From contig NZ_CP061703.1 in the NCBI RefSeq assembly GCF_014764305.1, forward strand, positions 2,200,800 through 2,264,799: a stretch of DNA of 64,000 nt. Reading direction: 5' to 3'. Positions 42,651-51,797 of this stretch are shown piece after piece. Below the pieces are notes generated by a model. That model ran no database searches, was not told the DNA's origin, and saw only the letters and a program-made list of their open reading frames with translations. A program made the position numbers and the translations under genes. The stretch's first letter is position 1, and every line of letters begins with the position of its first letter. This DNA comes from Mesoflavibacter profundi. Lineage in GTDB: Bacteria; Bacteroidota; Bacteroidia; Flavobacteriales; Flavobacteriaceae.

Positions 42651-43532
42651 ATGGATATTTCTTTTTTAATAGTCACTAAACATAGAGCAGCCGATTTAAA
42701 AGTAACCTTAGATAAACTCTATAAAATAATAGATTTATCTGTTCATGAAGTTTTAGTTTTAATCGATGGTTGTAATGCTACAGAAGCTATAGTAAAAGAT
42801 TATAATTGGGTAAACTGGACCATTTTACAGCAAAGTGTTAGTGCATCGCCAGCAAGAGCTATACTTTATAAAAAGGCAAAAGGCGACATATTTGTAGGAT
42901 TAGACGACGATGCACATCCGTTAACCACAAATTTTAATAACGCAGTTAAGCATTATTTTGAAATTAATCCAAATTTAGGGATAATCGCATTTCAAGAAGT
43001 TAGAGGATTATTTAACACAGATCAAGATGCTTTACAACACGTTAAAACAGGTGAAGACTATATAACTACAGATTTTATAGGATGTGGTTTTGCAATAAAA
43101 AAATCGGTTTATGAGGCAACAAATGGTTTTCCAAAATGGATGACTATATATGGAGAAGAACCTGCATTGGCTATAGAAGTCTTAGATTTAGGATATGACA
43201 TTTTATATACTTACAATTTACAAGTTAATCATAGGGTAAATACTAAGTTACGTAAACAGCAAGGACGTAATTATTATAGATTTAAACATCAGTTACGCAA
43301 TAGTATACGTTATTATTTGGTGTATCATCCTAAACCTATAAAAAAGCTAATTCGATTGTTGTGGCATAACTTTAAAAGCTATGCATTAACCGATTTTAAA
43401 TATTTTAAAATGTATTGGCAAGTTGTATTTAGTGCTTTGTTTTCTTTACGTTCAATCTTAAAATTTAGACAACCAGTAAAGAGAAGTACCTTATTAAAAC
43501 AGACTAATTTAAAATCAATAAGCTATAGTTAA
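42651..43532 (+). CDS. Family 2 glycosyltransferase
   Basis: This 293-residue GT2-like protein has the N-terminal ISFLIVTKHRAADLKVTLDKL, LVLIDGCNATEA (where VDDGS is usual) and GLDDDAHPL (about residues 83-91) as the metal-binding motif. The C-terminal region is basic (RHQLRNSIRYYL, PKPIKKLIRLLWHNFKSYALTDFKYFK), compatible with peripheral membrane contact. The 3' end overlaps the MBOAT gene by one base (TAATG). Donor and acceptor are unknown. Confidence 0.8.
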   Translation: MDISFLIVTKHRAADLKVTLDKLYKIIDLSVHEVLVLIDGCNATEAIVKDYNWVNWTILQQSVSASPARAILYKKAKGDIFVGLDDDAHPLTTNFNNAVKHYFEINPNLGIIAFQEVRGLFNTDQDALQHVKTGEDYITTDFIGCGFAIKKSVYEATNGFPKWMTIYGEEPALAIEVLDLGYDILYTYNLQVNHRVNTKLRKQQGRNYYRFKHQLRNSIRYYLVYHPKPIKKLIRLLWHNFKSYALTDFKYFKMYWQVVFSALFSLRSILKFRQPVKRSTLLKQTNLKSISYS

Positions 43533-44971
43533 TGTATTTCAACTCTATAGATTTTGCAGTCTTCTTACCAATCGTATTTATATTGTATTGGTTTGTGACT
43601 AATACCCGTTTAAAATTTCAAAATGCGTTATTGGTTTTAGCTAGTTATGTGTTTTATGGTTGGTGGGATTGGCGTTTCTTATCATTAATTATTTTTAGTT
43701 CTTTAGTAGACTATACTATTGGATTACAACTGCAAAACCAAAAAAATCAGTCTAAAAGACGGTTGTTACTTTGGTCAAGTATAGCTGTAAACTTAGGCTT
43801 TTTAGGATTTTTTAAATACTATAATTTTTTTGTAGACAATTTTGTGCAAGCCTTTTCTTTTTTCGGGCATCAAATTAAACCAAATACGTTACAGATTATT
43901 TTACCAGTTGGTATAAGCTTTTACACATTTCAAACCTTAAGTTACACTATAGATGTTTATAAGAAGAAACTAGAGCCAACTAAAGATCTTATTTCATTTT
44001 TAGCATTTGTAAGTTTCTTTCCGCAATTAGTTGCTGGACCAATAGAGCGTGCAACCCATTTATTACCTCAGTTTTATAAACGTAGATATTTTCATTACAG
44101 TAAAGCAATAGATGGTTGTAAGCAAATGCTTTGGGGATTTTTTAAAAAGATTGTTATTGCAGATAATTGTGCCGAGTATGCCAATCAAATTTTTAACAAT
44201 AGCCAAGATTATAACGGTAGTACTTTATTAATAGGCGCATTGTTTTTTACCTTTCAGATTTATGGTGATTTTTCGGGATATTCTGATATTGCCATAGGTA
44301 CTTCTAGATTATTTGGTTTTGATTTAAAACAGAATTTCGCATTTCCGTATTTTTCAAGAGATATTGCCGAATTTTGGCGACGTTGGCACATTAGTTTATC
44401 CACTTGGTTTAGGGATTATTTATACATTCCTTTAGGCGGAAGTCGCGGAAGCACATGGTTAAAAGTGCGCAATACATTTATTATTTTTTTAGTGAGTGGT
44501 TTTTGGCATGGCGCTAATTGGACATTTATAATGTGGGGATTTTTAAATGCACTTTATTTTTTACCATTATTACTTACTAAACGTAATAGAACACATTTAA
44601 ATGTCGTAGCTCAAGATAGATGGTTGCCTAATATAAAAGACGTGTTTTCTATGGGATTAACCTTTGGATTAACAGTGCTAGCTTGGATATTTTTTAGGGC
44701 AGAAACCGTTTGTCATGCGTTTACCTATTTAAAAGAAATCTTTAGTGCTAGTCTATTAAGTTTACCAACAGTAAGACCATTTTACCTGTTTGTTTTATTA
44801 CTGTTTTTTATGTTTATAGAATGGTTAGGTCGTGCAAATGCATATGCGATAGAGCGTTTATTAATACGTAAATCTAAAGCCTTACGATGGAGTTTTTATA
44901 TGTTTTTAATAGTGCTTACTTTTATTTTTAGTAGTCAAACCGAACAAGAATTTATTTATTTTCAGTTTTAA
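43532..44971 (+). CDS. MBOAT family O-acyltransferase (AlgI/DltB-like)
   Basis: The 479-residue polytopic membrane protein has about eleven membrane segments. MBOAT signatures are visible: GISFYTFQTLSYTIDVYKKK (about residues 129-148), the FSGYSDIAIG region (about 248-257), EFWRRWHISLSTWFRDYLYIPLGG (about 285-308) and the catalytic-His motif SGFWHGANWTF (about 327-337). Relatives AlgI and DltB move acyl groups across the membrane for delivery to a periplasmic glycan. The next gene encodes an SGNH-like protein, as in alginate (AlgI with AlgJ/AlgX) and DltB-DltD systems. A one-base overlap with the GT2 gene and abutting stop/start with the SGNH gene indicate coupling. Confidence 0.92.
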   Translation: MYFNSIDFAVFLPIVFILYWFVTNTRLKFQNALLVLASYVFYGWWDWRFLSLIIFSSLVDYTIGLQLQNQKNQSKRRLLLWSSIAVNLGFLGFFKYYNFFVDNFVQAFSFFGHQIKPNTLQIILPVGISFYTFQTLSYTIDVYKKKLEPTKDLISFLAFVSFFPQLVAGPIERATHLLPQFYKRRYFHYSKAIDGCKQMLWGFFKKIVIADNCAEYANQIFNNSQDYNGSTLLIGALFFTFQIYGDFSGYSDIAIGTSRLFGFDLKQNFAFPYFSRDIAEFWRRWHISLSTWFRDYLYIPLGGSRGSTWLKVRNTFIIFLVSGFWHGANWTFIMWGFLNALYFLPLLLTKRNRTHLNVVAQDRWLPNIKDVFSMGLTFGLTVLAWIFFRAETVCHAFTYLKEIFSASLLSLPTVRPFYLFVLLLFFMFIEWLGRANAYAIERLLIRKSKALRWSFYMFLIVLTFIFSSQTEQEFIYFQF

Positions 44972-45874
44972 ATGAAACGATTTTTAACACACATATTTCT
45001 ATTTGCTTTACTATTGTTTTTAGTAGATAAACTCTTTTGTGTGTTATTGTACAATACGGCTCATACTCAAGACGACCAACGATTATTAAACATTCTTGAT
45101 GGACAAATGCAAAAGGATATAATCCTATTAGGCTCATCAAGAGGCGCGCATGATTTTATTGCAAAAACCATAGAAGAAAAAACAGGTCAATCTACTTATA
45201 ACTTATCGTATAGAGGTAGTGATGTTACTTTTCATCACTTTATATTACAGACTTTGATAAACTTTAATAAAGCACCAAAAACAGTAGTGTTAACAATAGA
45301 TCAAACTTATCAATTTGTAGATACAAAAACACTTAATTTTAGGTACGACAAATTATTTGCAGTAAAGAAGAATAATTATATTAATTCTATACTTATAGAA
45401 GAAAATAAACATAGTTATTTTTCTAAATTTTTATGCTTAGGACGATTAAATAAAAACGATTTTAGCTTCACAAAACAACCTGTAAAACCAATAAATAAGC
45501 TGTCTTCTCATGGTTCTAAAATCTTTGTTACAAGTTACGATGCTACAATGGAATTTAATTCTAAATTAACTAATTATAAGATTGAAGCTGAAAATGATAA
45601 TAAAGTCGAAGCATTTAAAGCAATACAGCAATTGTGTAAAGCCAATTCAATTAATTTGGTTTATGCATTTCCGCCTAGTTTTGAAGCGTTTGATCAGCAA
45701 TTCTATAACAGGTTTTTAGATTTAGTAGAACAACCTGAATCTATTTTTGTTTACGACACTTTAAATCAAGATTTTAAGCAAAATAAATACTTTATAGATA
45801 AGTCGCATCTAAATCAAAATGGTGCTAGGATTTTTACTAATTCGTTTTGTGAATTTCTTATAAAAGTTAACTAA
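44972..45874 (+). CDS. SGNH-like partner of the MBOAT protein (DltD/AlgJ-type)
   Basis: The 300-residue protein has a single N-terminal signal anchor (about residues 7-27), then a soluble extracytoplasmic domain. A GSS block I motif is at about 54-56 (ILLGSSRGAHDF) and a D-x-x-H block V at D276 and H279 (DKSHLNQNGARIFT), the catalytic Ser and Asp-His of SGNH esterases/transferases. The stop of the MBOAT gene and its ATG abut, so the two form an acyl-transfer pair that most likely acylates the glycan in the periplasm. The acyl group is unknown (acetyl is most common for polysaccharides). Confidence 0.83.
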   Translation: MKRFLTHIFLFALLLFLVDKLFCVLLYNTAHTQDDQRLLNILDGQMQKDIILLGSSRGAHDFIAKTIEEKTGQSTYNLSYRGSDVTFHHFILQTLINFNKAPKTVVLTIDQTYQFVDTKTLNFRYDKLFAVKKNNYINSILIEENKHSYFSKFLCLGRLNKNDFSFTKQPVKPINKLSSHGSKIFVTSYDATMEFNSKLTNYKIEAENDNKVEAFKAIQQLCKANSINLVYAFPPSFEAFDQQFYNRFLDLVEQPESIFVYDTLNQDFKQNKYFIDKSHLNQNGARIFTNSFCEFLIKVN

Positions 45875-45926
45875 AGTTTATTAATTCTTACAAGCTTTTA
45901 GATATTTTACCTTTTATCCTGAAAAC

Positions 45927-45954
45927 ATACACTTTCATCCGAAAAAAAGTGTAT
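45927..45954 (+). terminator. Hairpin between the MBOAT-SGNH pair and neuA
   Basis: ATACACTTT (45927-45935) and AAAGTGTAT (45946-45954) are a perfect 9-bp stem with a 10-base loop, followed by TTTT. It lies in the 117-base gap after the SGNH gene, the largest gap in this part of the locus apart from 48036-48272. It may terminate, partly, the transcript from upstream. Confidence 0.58.
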
Positions 45955-45991
45955 TTTAGCGACTTAACCAAAAAATGTATCCTATCAAAAT

Positions 45992-47146
45992 ATGACATCA
46001 GTAGGTTTTATTCCTTTAAGAAAAGGGTCTAAAGGTATTCCGGGAAAAAACAAACGTAAAATGGTTGGAAAGCCCTTATTTACTTGGGTTTTAGGAGCTG
46101 CTTTACAATCAGATTTAGATACGGTTTATGTCTATACAGACGATTTAGATATTATTAGTTTTATTGAAAAAGAATATCACTATACAAATAAAATAAAAGC
46201 TTTACAACGTAGCGAAGCTAGCGCAACAGACACAGCAAGTACCGAAAGTGCTATGTTAGAATTTGCTCAAACTTTAGATTACAATTTTGATGCTATATGC
46301 TTGTTGCAAGCTACATCACCTTTTACAACAGCTACAGATATTAATAATAGTTTAGCATTGTTGTCTAAAGGATACGACTCTACAGTTACTGTAGTAAATA
46401 CACATCGATTTATATGGGATGCATCCGGTAAACCATTAAATTACGATTATAAAAATAGACCAAGACGTCAAGATTTTGATGGACTTTTAGTAGAAAATGG
46501 AGCTGTTTATACCTGTTTGGCTTCGGTTTTAAAAACAAAGGAAAACAGATTGGGCGATGCAGTTGGTGTTGTAACTATGCCCGAAGATAGCCTGTATGAA
46601 ATTGATACAGAAAACGATTGGACCGTTGTAGAACAATTACTTATACAGCGTCAACAACAACTAAAAAAAGCCGAAAAAATAACTCATCTAGTACTAGATG
46701 TAGATGGTGTTTTTACAGATGGAACCATAACCTATACAAAAGATGGAGAACATACCAAACAGTTTGATATGCGAGATGGTATGGGATTAGAAATTTTAAG
46801 ACAGTTTGGAGTTACAGTGATGATTATGACTAGTGAACGCTCTGAATTAGTTGCAAAACGTATGGAAAAATTACAAATAGAACATGTGTTTTTAGGTGTA
46901 AAAGATAAACATACATTGCTAACACAATTGGCAAAAACACATCAATTTAGTTTAAATAATGTAGCCTATGTTGGTGATGATGTTAATGATTTAGCAAATA
47001 TTTGTAGCGTTGGTTGGTCTTTAGCACCAAATAATGCTATGCAAGAAGTAATTAATCAAGCCGATATTATTTTACCAAAACCTTCTGGTGCAGGAGCAAT
47101 TAGATCTGCTTGTCAATTTATAAAACAATATAATAAACGCTTTTAG
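45992..47146 (+). CDS. neuA: NeuA-type CMP-sialate synthase fused to a KdsC-like HAD phosphatase
   Basis: The 384-residue bifunctional-looking protein has two domains. Residues 1 to about 225 form a cytidylyltransferase (IPLRKGSKGIPGKNKRKMVGKP at residues 7-28, LLQATSPF, RRQDF), which would make CMP-sialic acid or CMP-legionaminate-type sugar. Residues about 228-384 are a KdsC/YrbI-type HAD with LDVDGVFTDGTIT (DxD near residue 235), TSERS, and YVGDDVNDLANI. In vertebrate CMAS a comparable C-terminal domain exists, and the HAD can act on the 9-phosphate. It is followed by neuB in the same direction (13-base gap), so a nonulosonic acid is being activated here. NeuC is absent from the window. 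Confidence 0.9.
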   Translation: MTSVGFIPLRKGSKGIPGKNKRKMVGKPLFTWVLGAALQSDLDTVYVYTDDLDIISFIEKEYHYTNKIKALQRSEASATDTASTESAMLEFAQTLDYNFDAICLLQATSPFTTATDINNSLALLSKGYDSTVTVVNTHRFIWDASGKPLNYDYKNRPRRQDFDGLLVENGAVYTCLASVLKTKENRLGDAVGVVTMPEDSLYEIDTENDWTVVEQLLIQRQQQLKKAEKITHLVLDVDGVFTDGTITYTKDGEHTKQFDMRDGMGLEILRQFGVTVMIMTSERSELVAKRMEKLQIEHVFLGVKDKHTLLTQLAKTHQFSLNNVAYVGDDVNDLANICSVGWSLAPNNAMQEVINQADIILPKPSGAGAIRSACQFIKQYNKRF

Positions 47147-47159
47147 CGAAATATTTTTT

Positions 47160-48035
47160 ATGAGTACATATAAAAAACCTTATGTCATTGCCGAAATTGG
47201 TTGTAACCATAAAGGCGATATGGAAATAGCAAAAGAATTAATTAAAGTAGCAAAAATCTTTTGTAATGTAGATGCAGTAAAGTTTCAAAAACGACACAAT
47301 AAAGAATTACTAACAGAAGCGCAATACAATGCGCCGCATCCAAATCCTGTAAACTCTTACGGTGATACTTATGGTGAACATCGCGAGTTTTTAGAATTTG
47401 ATGTTAATCAGCACCAAGAGTTAAAAGAGTTTTGTGAAGATATGGGATTGGATTACTCGACATCGGTTTGGGATTTAACATCTGCAAAAGAAATTGCAGG
47501 ATTACAACCAAAATTTATCAAAATACCATCTGCTTGTAATAACAACGAAAAAATGTTAACGTGGTTGTGTGAACATTATGATGGCGAGCTTCATATTTCA
47601 ACAGGAATGACAACTAAAGATGAAATTGAAGATTTAGTAAATCTGTTTAAATCTCATAACCGTGCTAAGGATTTAGTCTTATATAACTGTACATCTGGTT
47701 ACCCAGTTCCGTTTAAAGATGTTTGTTTGTTGGATATTAATATCCTTAAAGAAAAATACGGAGATGCTGTAAAACATATTGGGTTTTCTGGTCATCATTT
47801 AGGTATAGCAGTAGATATGGCAGCCTATACTTTAGGTGCAAATGTTATAGAACGTCATTATACATTAGATCGTACTTGGAAAGGAACAGATCATGCTGCG
47901 TCTTTAGAACCTGCAGGTTTGCGTAAGTTGTCAAGAGATTTAAAAGCAGTATATGAATCTTTGACGTATAAAACACAAGATATTTTACCAATAGAACAAG
48001 TACAACGCGATAAGTTAAAAAATCAGAAAGGATAG
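47160..48035 (+). CDS. neuB: NeuB-type N-acylneuraminate synthase lacking the SAF domain
   Basis: The 291-residue TIM-barrel protein belongs to the NeuB/SpsE family that condenses an N-acyl hexosamine with phosphoenolpyruvate to give a nonulosonic acid. It contains VIAEIGCNHKGDMEIAKELI (residues 8-27), DAVKFQK, FIKIPSACNNNEKML (about 120-134), ISTGMTTKDEIEDL, and FSGHHLGIAVDMAAYTLGANVIERHYTLDRTWKGTDHAASLEP (about 209-251). It stops at about residue 291, where classic NeuB proteins (about 350) still have a C-terminal SAF (antifreeze-like) domain. It is co-directional with neuA (13-base gap). Its hexosamine substrate could be ManNAc or a bacillosamine-derived sugar; sequence does not decide. 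Confidence 0.9.
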   Translation: MSTYKKPYVIAEIGCNHKGDMEIAKELIKVAKIFCNVDAVKFQKRHNKELLTEAQYNAPHPNPVNSYGDTYGEHREFLEFDVNQHQELKEFCEDMGLDYSTSVWDLTSAKEIAGLQPKFIKIPSACNNNEKMLTWLCEHYDGELHISTGMTTKDEIEDLVNLFKSHNRAKDLVLYNCTSGYPVPFKDVCLLDINILKEKYGDAVKHIGFSGHHLGIAVDMAAYTLGANVIERHYTLDRTWKGTDHAASLEPAGLRKLSRDLKAVYESLTYKTQDILPIEQVQRDKLKNQKG

Positions 48036-48272
48036 GTTTAGGAGTTGGAAGTTGGAAGTGTGAAGAGTGGAGTGTGAAGTTGGAAGTTGAAAGAAATGGA
48101 GAAAATAAAATAGAAGTTTTGTGAATGTATTTAAATATATCTTTTATTTCAACAAAAAACTTAATTACATTCAGGAAGTTTTATTACCCAAATATCTAAT
48201 TCCTTTTAATTTTTAACTTTTCCCTAATTGCTTACAACTTTAAAAAAAACTAAACTCTAAGAATAAAGTTAA
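48036..48272. repeat. Intergenic gap with GTTGGAA tandem repeats
   Basis: The 237-base gap between neuB and the GT-B gene contains GTTGGAA at 48044-48050, 48051-48057 and 48079-48085, mixed with related AGTGTGAAG-type units (48043-48091). The rest is AT-rich and I see no open gene. It divides the locus and may hold a promoter: TTG (48119-48121), 16 bases and TATCTTTT (48138-48145) is a near match. Confidence 0.7.
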
Positions 48273-49667
48273 ATGAGTAAAAAAGTATTTATATTTTTTC
48301 CAGATGGTGTTGGATTACGCAACTTTGCTTTTACCAACTTTAAGTCTATTGGTGAAGAGATGGGTTTTGATATTACCTATTGGAACAATACTATTTTTGA
48401 TTTAGAAAAAGAATTAGGTTTTAAACAAGTCATAATTGAAAATCATCAAATACATCCATTAACACCAATATATTCTAGAGCCAGAAAACGTGCAGAATTA
48501 AACGTGTCTAGAGATAAATTTAATGATGAGGTCTATCCAACTTATAAATTTCCGTTTAGTTATAAAGGATTAAAAAACACGTTTAAAAGTTTATATACAA
48601 AGTTATTAGTAGGCTTATATTCTTCAGAAAAAGGAGTAGAAACACTAAGGGAAAAAATTAATGCTTTAGAACGAAAAAATCCTAAATATGCCTATTGTAA
48701 AGCACAATTGGAGCAACATCGTCCAGATCTTGTGTTTTGTACAACGCAACGCGCAACACAATCTATAAGTGCTTTGTTAGCAGCAAAAGATTTAGGTATA
48801 CCAACTGTAGCATTTGTCTATTCATGGGATAATGTCCCTAAAGCGATGCAAGTTGTAGAAACAGATTATTATTGTGTATGGAGTGATCATATGAAGCGCG
48901 AAGTATTGCAATACTATCCTTTTGTTAAACCTGAACAAGTTTTTGTAACGGGAACGCCACAATTCGAGCCTCATTTTAATCAAGATTTAAAAGAAAGTCG
49001 CGAGGAATTTTTTAATACCTATGGTTTGGATGTAGACAAGCAATACATCTGTTATTCTGGTGATGACGAAACCACATCTCCTTTAGATCAGTACTATTTA
49101 GAAGACTTGGCTAATGCGGTACGTAGCTTAAATACAAAAGGCTATAATTTGGGAATTATTTACAGAAAATGTCCTGTAGATTTCACCAATCGTTATAATG
49201 CGGTTTTAAAAGAAAATGCAGATATAATTGAAGTTTTAGATCCAATTTGGAAACAAGTTGGTGATCAATGGAATCAAGTTTTACCAGCTCCAGAAGATTT
49301 TAAAATGCTTTATAATGTATGCGAGCATAGTGCTTTTGTGACCAATGTGTGCTCAAGTACTGTATTTGATTTTGTGGCTCATGATAAAGCATGTATTTAT
49401 TATAATTATGAGCAGCCTCAATTAAAAAAAGGCATTAGAGATATTGGACAAAACTATAAATATGTTCATTTTAGAAGTATGCCTAGCGATAAAGCAGCTA
49501 TATTTTGTACCGATAAAAATGAATTAGAACATCAAGTTAAACAAATTTTAGATGGTCAATTAACCAATGTTCCAGAAGGAAAAGCATGGTTTAAAATTAT
49601 TGTTGGGCCAACACCAACCAAAGCCTCTAAACAAATTTGGGATGTAATCACAAATCTATTAGAATGA
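48273..49667 (+). CDS. GT-B fold glycosyltransferase-like protein
   Basis: The 464-residue soluble protein begins KKVFIFFPDGVGLRNFAFTNF, and its central part has TQSISALLAAKDLGIPTVAFVYSWDNVPKAMQVVETDYYCVWSDHMKREVL. This matches UDP-glycosyltransferase-like or CDP-glycerol-transferase-like GT-B architecture, with a sugar-nucleotide region near TPQFEPHF and CSSTVFDFVAHDKACIYYN. I do not recognise a named family. Because it directly follows neuA and neuB after a 237-base gap, a transferase of the nonulosonic acid is possible, but this is inference. It ends with an ATGA overlap to the next gene. Confidence 0.7.
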   Translation: MSKKVFIFFPDGVGLRNFAFTNFKSIGEEMGFDITYWNNTIFDLEKELGFKQVIIENHQIHPLTPIYSRARKRAELNVSRDKFNDEVYPTYKFPFSYKGLKNTFKSLYTKLLVGLYSSEKGVETLREKINALERKNPKYAYCKAQLEQHRPDLVFCTTQRATQSISALLAAKDLGIPTVAFVYSWDNVPKAMQVVETDYYCVWSDHMKREVLQYYPFVKPEQVFVTGTPQFEPHFNQDLKESREEFFNTYGLDVDKQYICYSGDDETTSPLDQYYLEDLANAVRSLNTKGYNLGIIYRKCPVDFTNRYNAVLKENADIIEVLDPIWKQVGDQWNQVLPAPEDFKMLYNVCEHSAFVTNVCSSTVFDFVAHDKACIYYNYEQPQLKKGIRDIGQNYKYVHFRSMPSDKAAIFCTDKNELEHQVKQILDGQLTNVPEGKAWFKIIVGPTPTKASKQIWDVITNLLE

Positions 49668-50815
49668 AAAACATATTAAAAGAAAATTATATAAGACTAT
49701 CGTTTCTTTTTATTATTGTACTAAGTCTTATTTCTATGTGCAGGTCGTTGTTGGTGCCTTTAGTAAACGATGAGATTACTTACTTTAAAATAGCTAGCAA
49801 TATTTTAAAAGGAAAATATTATTATACAGATTATCCATCTACAGTTACACCAGTAATATCTTTTGTAACCGCCTTTTTTAATAGTTTTTTATCACAACCT
49901 TATAGTCTAGTATTTCATAAAATATTTAATATTTTACTATATGGATTTGGATTAAAATACCTCTATTTATTACTAAAATCACAAAAACTAGATCACACTA
50001 TTGCTTTGTTAATAGTTGTATTAACAGTAGTTAATCCAATTTCTGTGTCTTGGTTTTCTACAATGTATCCAGAAGCTATATTGTTTTTTAGTTTTTGGGG
50101 ATTTATGTATTATATGACAAAAGAATTTTCAGAAAATACGATAATAAAACTACTTTTCTTCTTTACCGTAATGTGTCTTACAAGATACGTTTACAGTGTG
50201 ATAGGTTTAGTTTTATTAATTAGATTTTATAATGATTTAAAAGATAATTTTAACTCACGAATATGGATAATAACTAAATATTCGATATTTTTTCTAATAC
50301 CTGTAGTGATTTGGATAAAATATATGGTGAATGTAGAAACAAATCAACTATCAGGAATAAGTTACTTTAATCGTTTTAAAACAGAAAATCCTTTGCTATA
50401 TAACATAAAGTGCGGATTAGGTTTGGAGAAGCATTATTTAGTAGATAAAGTAAATGGTTTACCAGCATTTGTGTCACTATTTGTGCCTATTACTGGTATT
50501 AGAAGTTTTTTAATTAGTAGTGTCTTATTTGTTGTTTTTTTAATTGGTTTTATTAAAAAAGGAAATACTAAAGCTTTAAAAATTGTTTTACTGTCATGTA
50601 TCCTTGTTATGCTTGGGTTTGTTTTTGCAGGAACAGGTTTTAGTAGATATTGGCTTGTATTATTACCAATTTATTTTTTAGGATTTTATTATTTTTCTAA
50701 GCTTATTGGTATAAATGATAAATGGTTTATTTTAATTAGTCAATGTATATCTGTAATCTATATAATTAATGAATTTAGAGTTGATTATTTAGTAATATCC
50801 AAATTGTATGAGTAG
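49664..50815 (+). CDS. GT-C-like polytopic glycosyltransferase (family 39 type)
   Basis: The 383-residue protein has about nine membrane segments. A first extracytoplasmic loop carries an acidic motif LVNDEITYFKIASNILKGKYYYTDYPSTVTP, as in GT39/ArnT-like enzymes with a catalytic Asp/Glu. The rest is hydrophobic helices with few conserved polar residues. I start at ATG 49664, which shares ATGA with the upstream stop; the in-frame TTG at 49637 is inside that gene. It pairs with the next GT2 (DPM1-like with C-terminal helices), overlapping by 8 bases, repeating the polyprenyl-phosphate sugar logic of the operon at 11543-14507. Confidence 0.78.
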   Translation: MKNILKENYIRLSFLFIIVLSLISMCRSLLVPLVNDEITYFKIASNILKGKYYYTDYPSTVTPVISFVTAFFNSFLSQPYSLVFHKIFNILLYGFGLKYLYLLLKSQKLDHTIALLIVVLTVVNPISVSWFSTMYPEAILFFSFWGFMYYMTKEFSENTIIKLLFFFTVMCLTRYVYSVIGLVLLIRFYNDLKDNFNSRIWIITKYSIFFLIPVVIWIKYMVNVETNQLSGISYFNRFKTENPLLYNIKCGLGLEKHYLVDKVNGLPAFVSLFVPITGIRSFLISSVLFVVFLIGFIKKGNTKALKIVLLSCILVMLGFVFAGTGFSRYWLVLLPIYFLGFYYFSKLIGINDKWFILISQCISVIYIINEFRVDYLVISKLYE

Positions 50816-51776
50816 TGATAAAACATATAGTTTAATTATTTACATGCCTGCTTTAAATGAAGCAGCATCTATTTTAAATGTATTAAAGTCCTTACCAAAA
50901 AAAATTAAGGGAATTTCTACCATTCAATATTTAGTAGTAGATGATGGTAGTACAGATAATACTGCAGAAATTGCAAAATCTTTTGGAGCAAACGTTATAT
51001 CGCATTCTTATAATAGAGGTGTTGGAAAAGCGTTTCAAACAGCAGTTGATTTTGCATTAAAAACTCAAGCCGATATTTTAGTTAGTATAGATGCAGATGG
51101 TCAATTTGATGTTAATCAAATTACTAACATGATTAATCCTATTATAACAAATCAAGCCGATTTTTGTATAGGTAATAGGTTTTATAATAAACGACCAGAT
51201 AAAATGCCTAAAGTAAAATATTGGGGAAACAAAAGAGTAAATAGTATAGTTAGTCTGGTAGGAAAAACAAAAATAGAAGATGCTTCTTGTGGTTTTAGAG
51301 CCTATTCCAAGGACTGTTTACTTAATTTAAACCTGCAAGGTGATTTTACCTATACTCATGAAACCATTTTGGACTTATTAAATAAAGGTTTCAATATAAA
51401 TCAAATCCCTGTAAAGGTTAAATATTTTGAAGATAGAGTATCTAGAGTAGCTAATAGTTTAGTACAATATGCAGTAAAAACATCTTTAATAATATTTAAA
51501 TGTTTAAAAGATTATAGACCATTACGTTTTTTCTTAAGTATAGCACTTTTTGTTTTAGTCTTAGGGTTATTATTAGGTGGTTTTGTATTTATACATTGGT
51601 TAAATAAAGGCATGATAACGCCATATAAAAGCATAGGTTTTATTGCGCTGGCGCTATGTGGTATGTCTGTATTTATAGCAACATTAGCTTTTGTAGCCGA
51701 TATGCTAAATAGGATAAGAGATAACCAAGAGAAAATTCTGGTACTACTAAAAAAAGACCATTTTAATTCAAAATAA
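50808..51776 (+). CDS. DPM1/ArnC-type GT2 with two C-terminal membrane helices
   Basis: The 322-residue protein has a GT-A domain with IYMPALNEAASILNVL at the start, VVDDGSTDNTAE (about residues 43-54), VSIDADGQFD (about 93-102) and ASCGFRAYSKD (about 157-167). Two membrane helices follow (about 238-262 and 274-300). This layout matches ArnC/GtrB-like enzymes that build polyprenyl-phosphate sugars at the inner membrane. It overlaps the GT-C-like gene by 8 bases and is very probably its donor maker. Confidence 0.87.
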   Translation: MSSDKTYSLIIYMPALNEAASILNVLKSLPKKIKGISTIQYLVVDDGSTDNTAEIAKSFGANVISHSYNRGVGKAFQTAVDFALKTQADILVSIDADGQFDVNQITNMINPIITNQADFCIGNRFYNKRPDKMPKVKYWGNKRVNSIVSLVGKTKIEDASCGFRAYSKDCLLNLNLQGDFTYTHETILDLLNKGFNINQIPVKVKYFEDRVSRVANSLVQYAVKTSLIIFKCLKDYRPLRFFLSIALFVLVLGLLLGGFVFIHWLNKGMITPYKSIGFIALALCGMSVFIATLAFVADMLNRIRDNQEKILVLLKKDHFNSK

Positions 51777-51797
51777 AAAGGTATTAGTTTATTTAAG

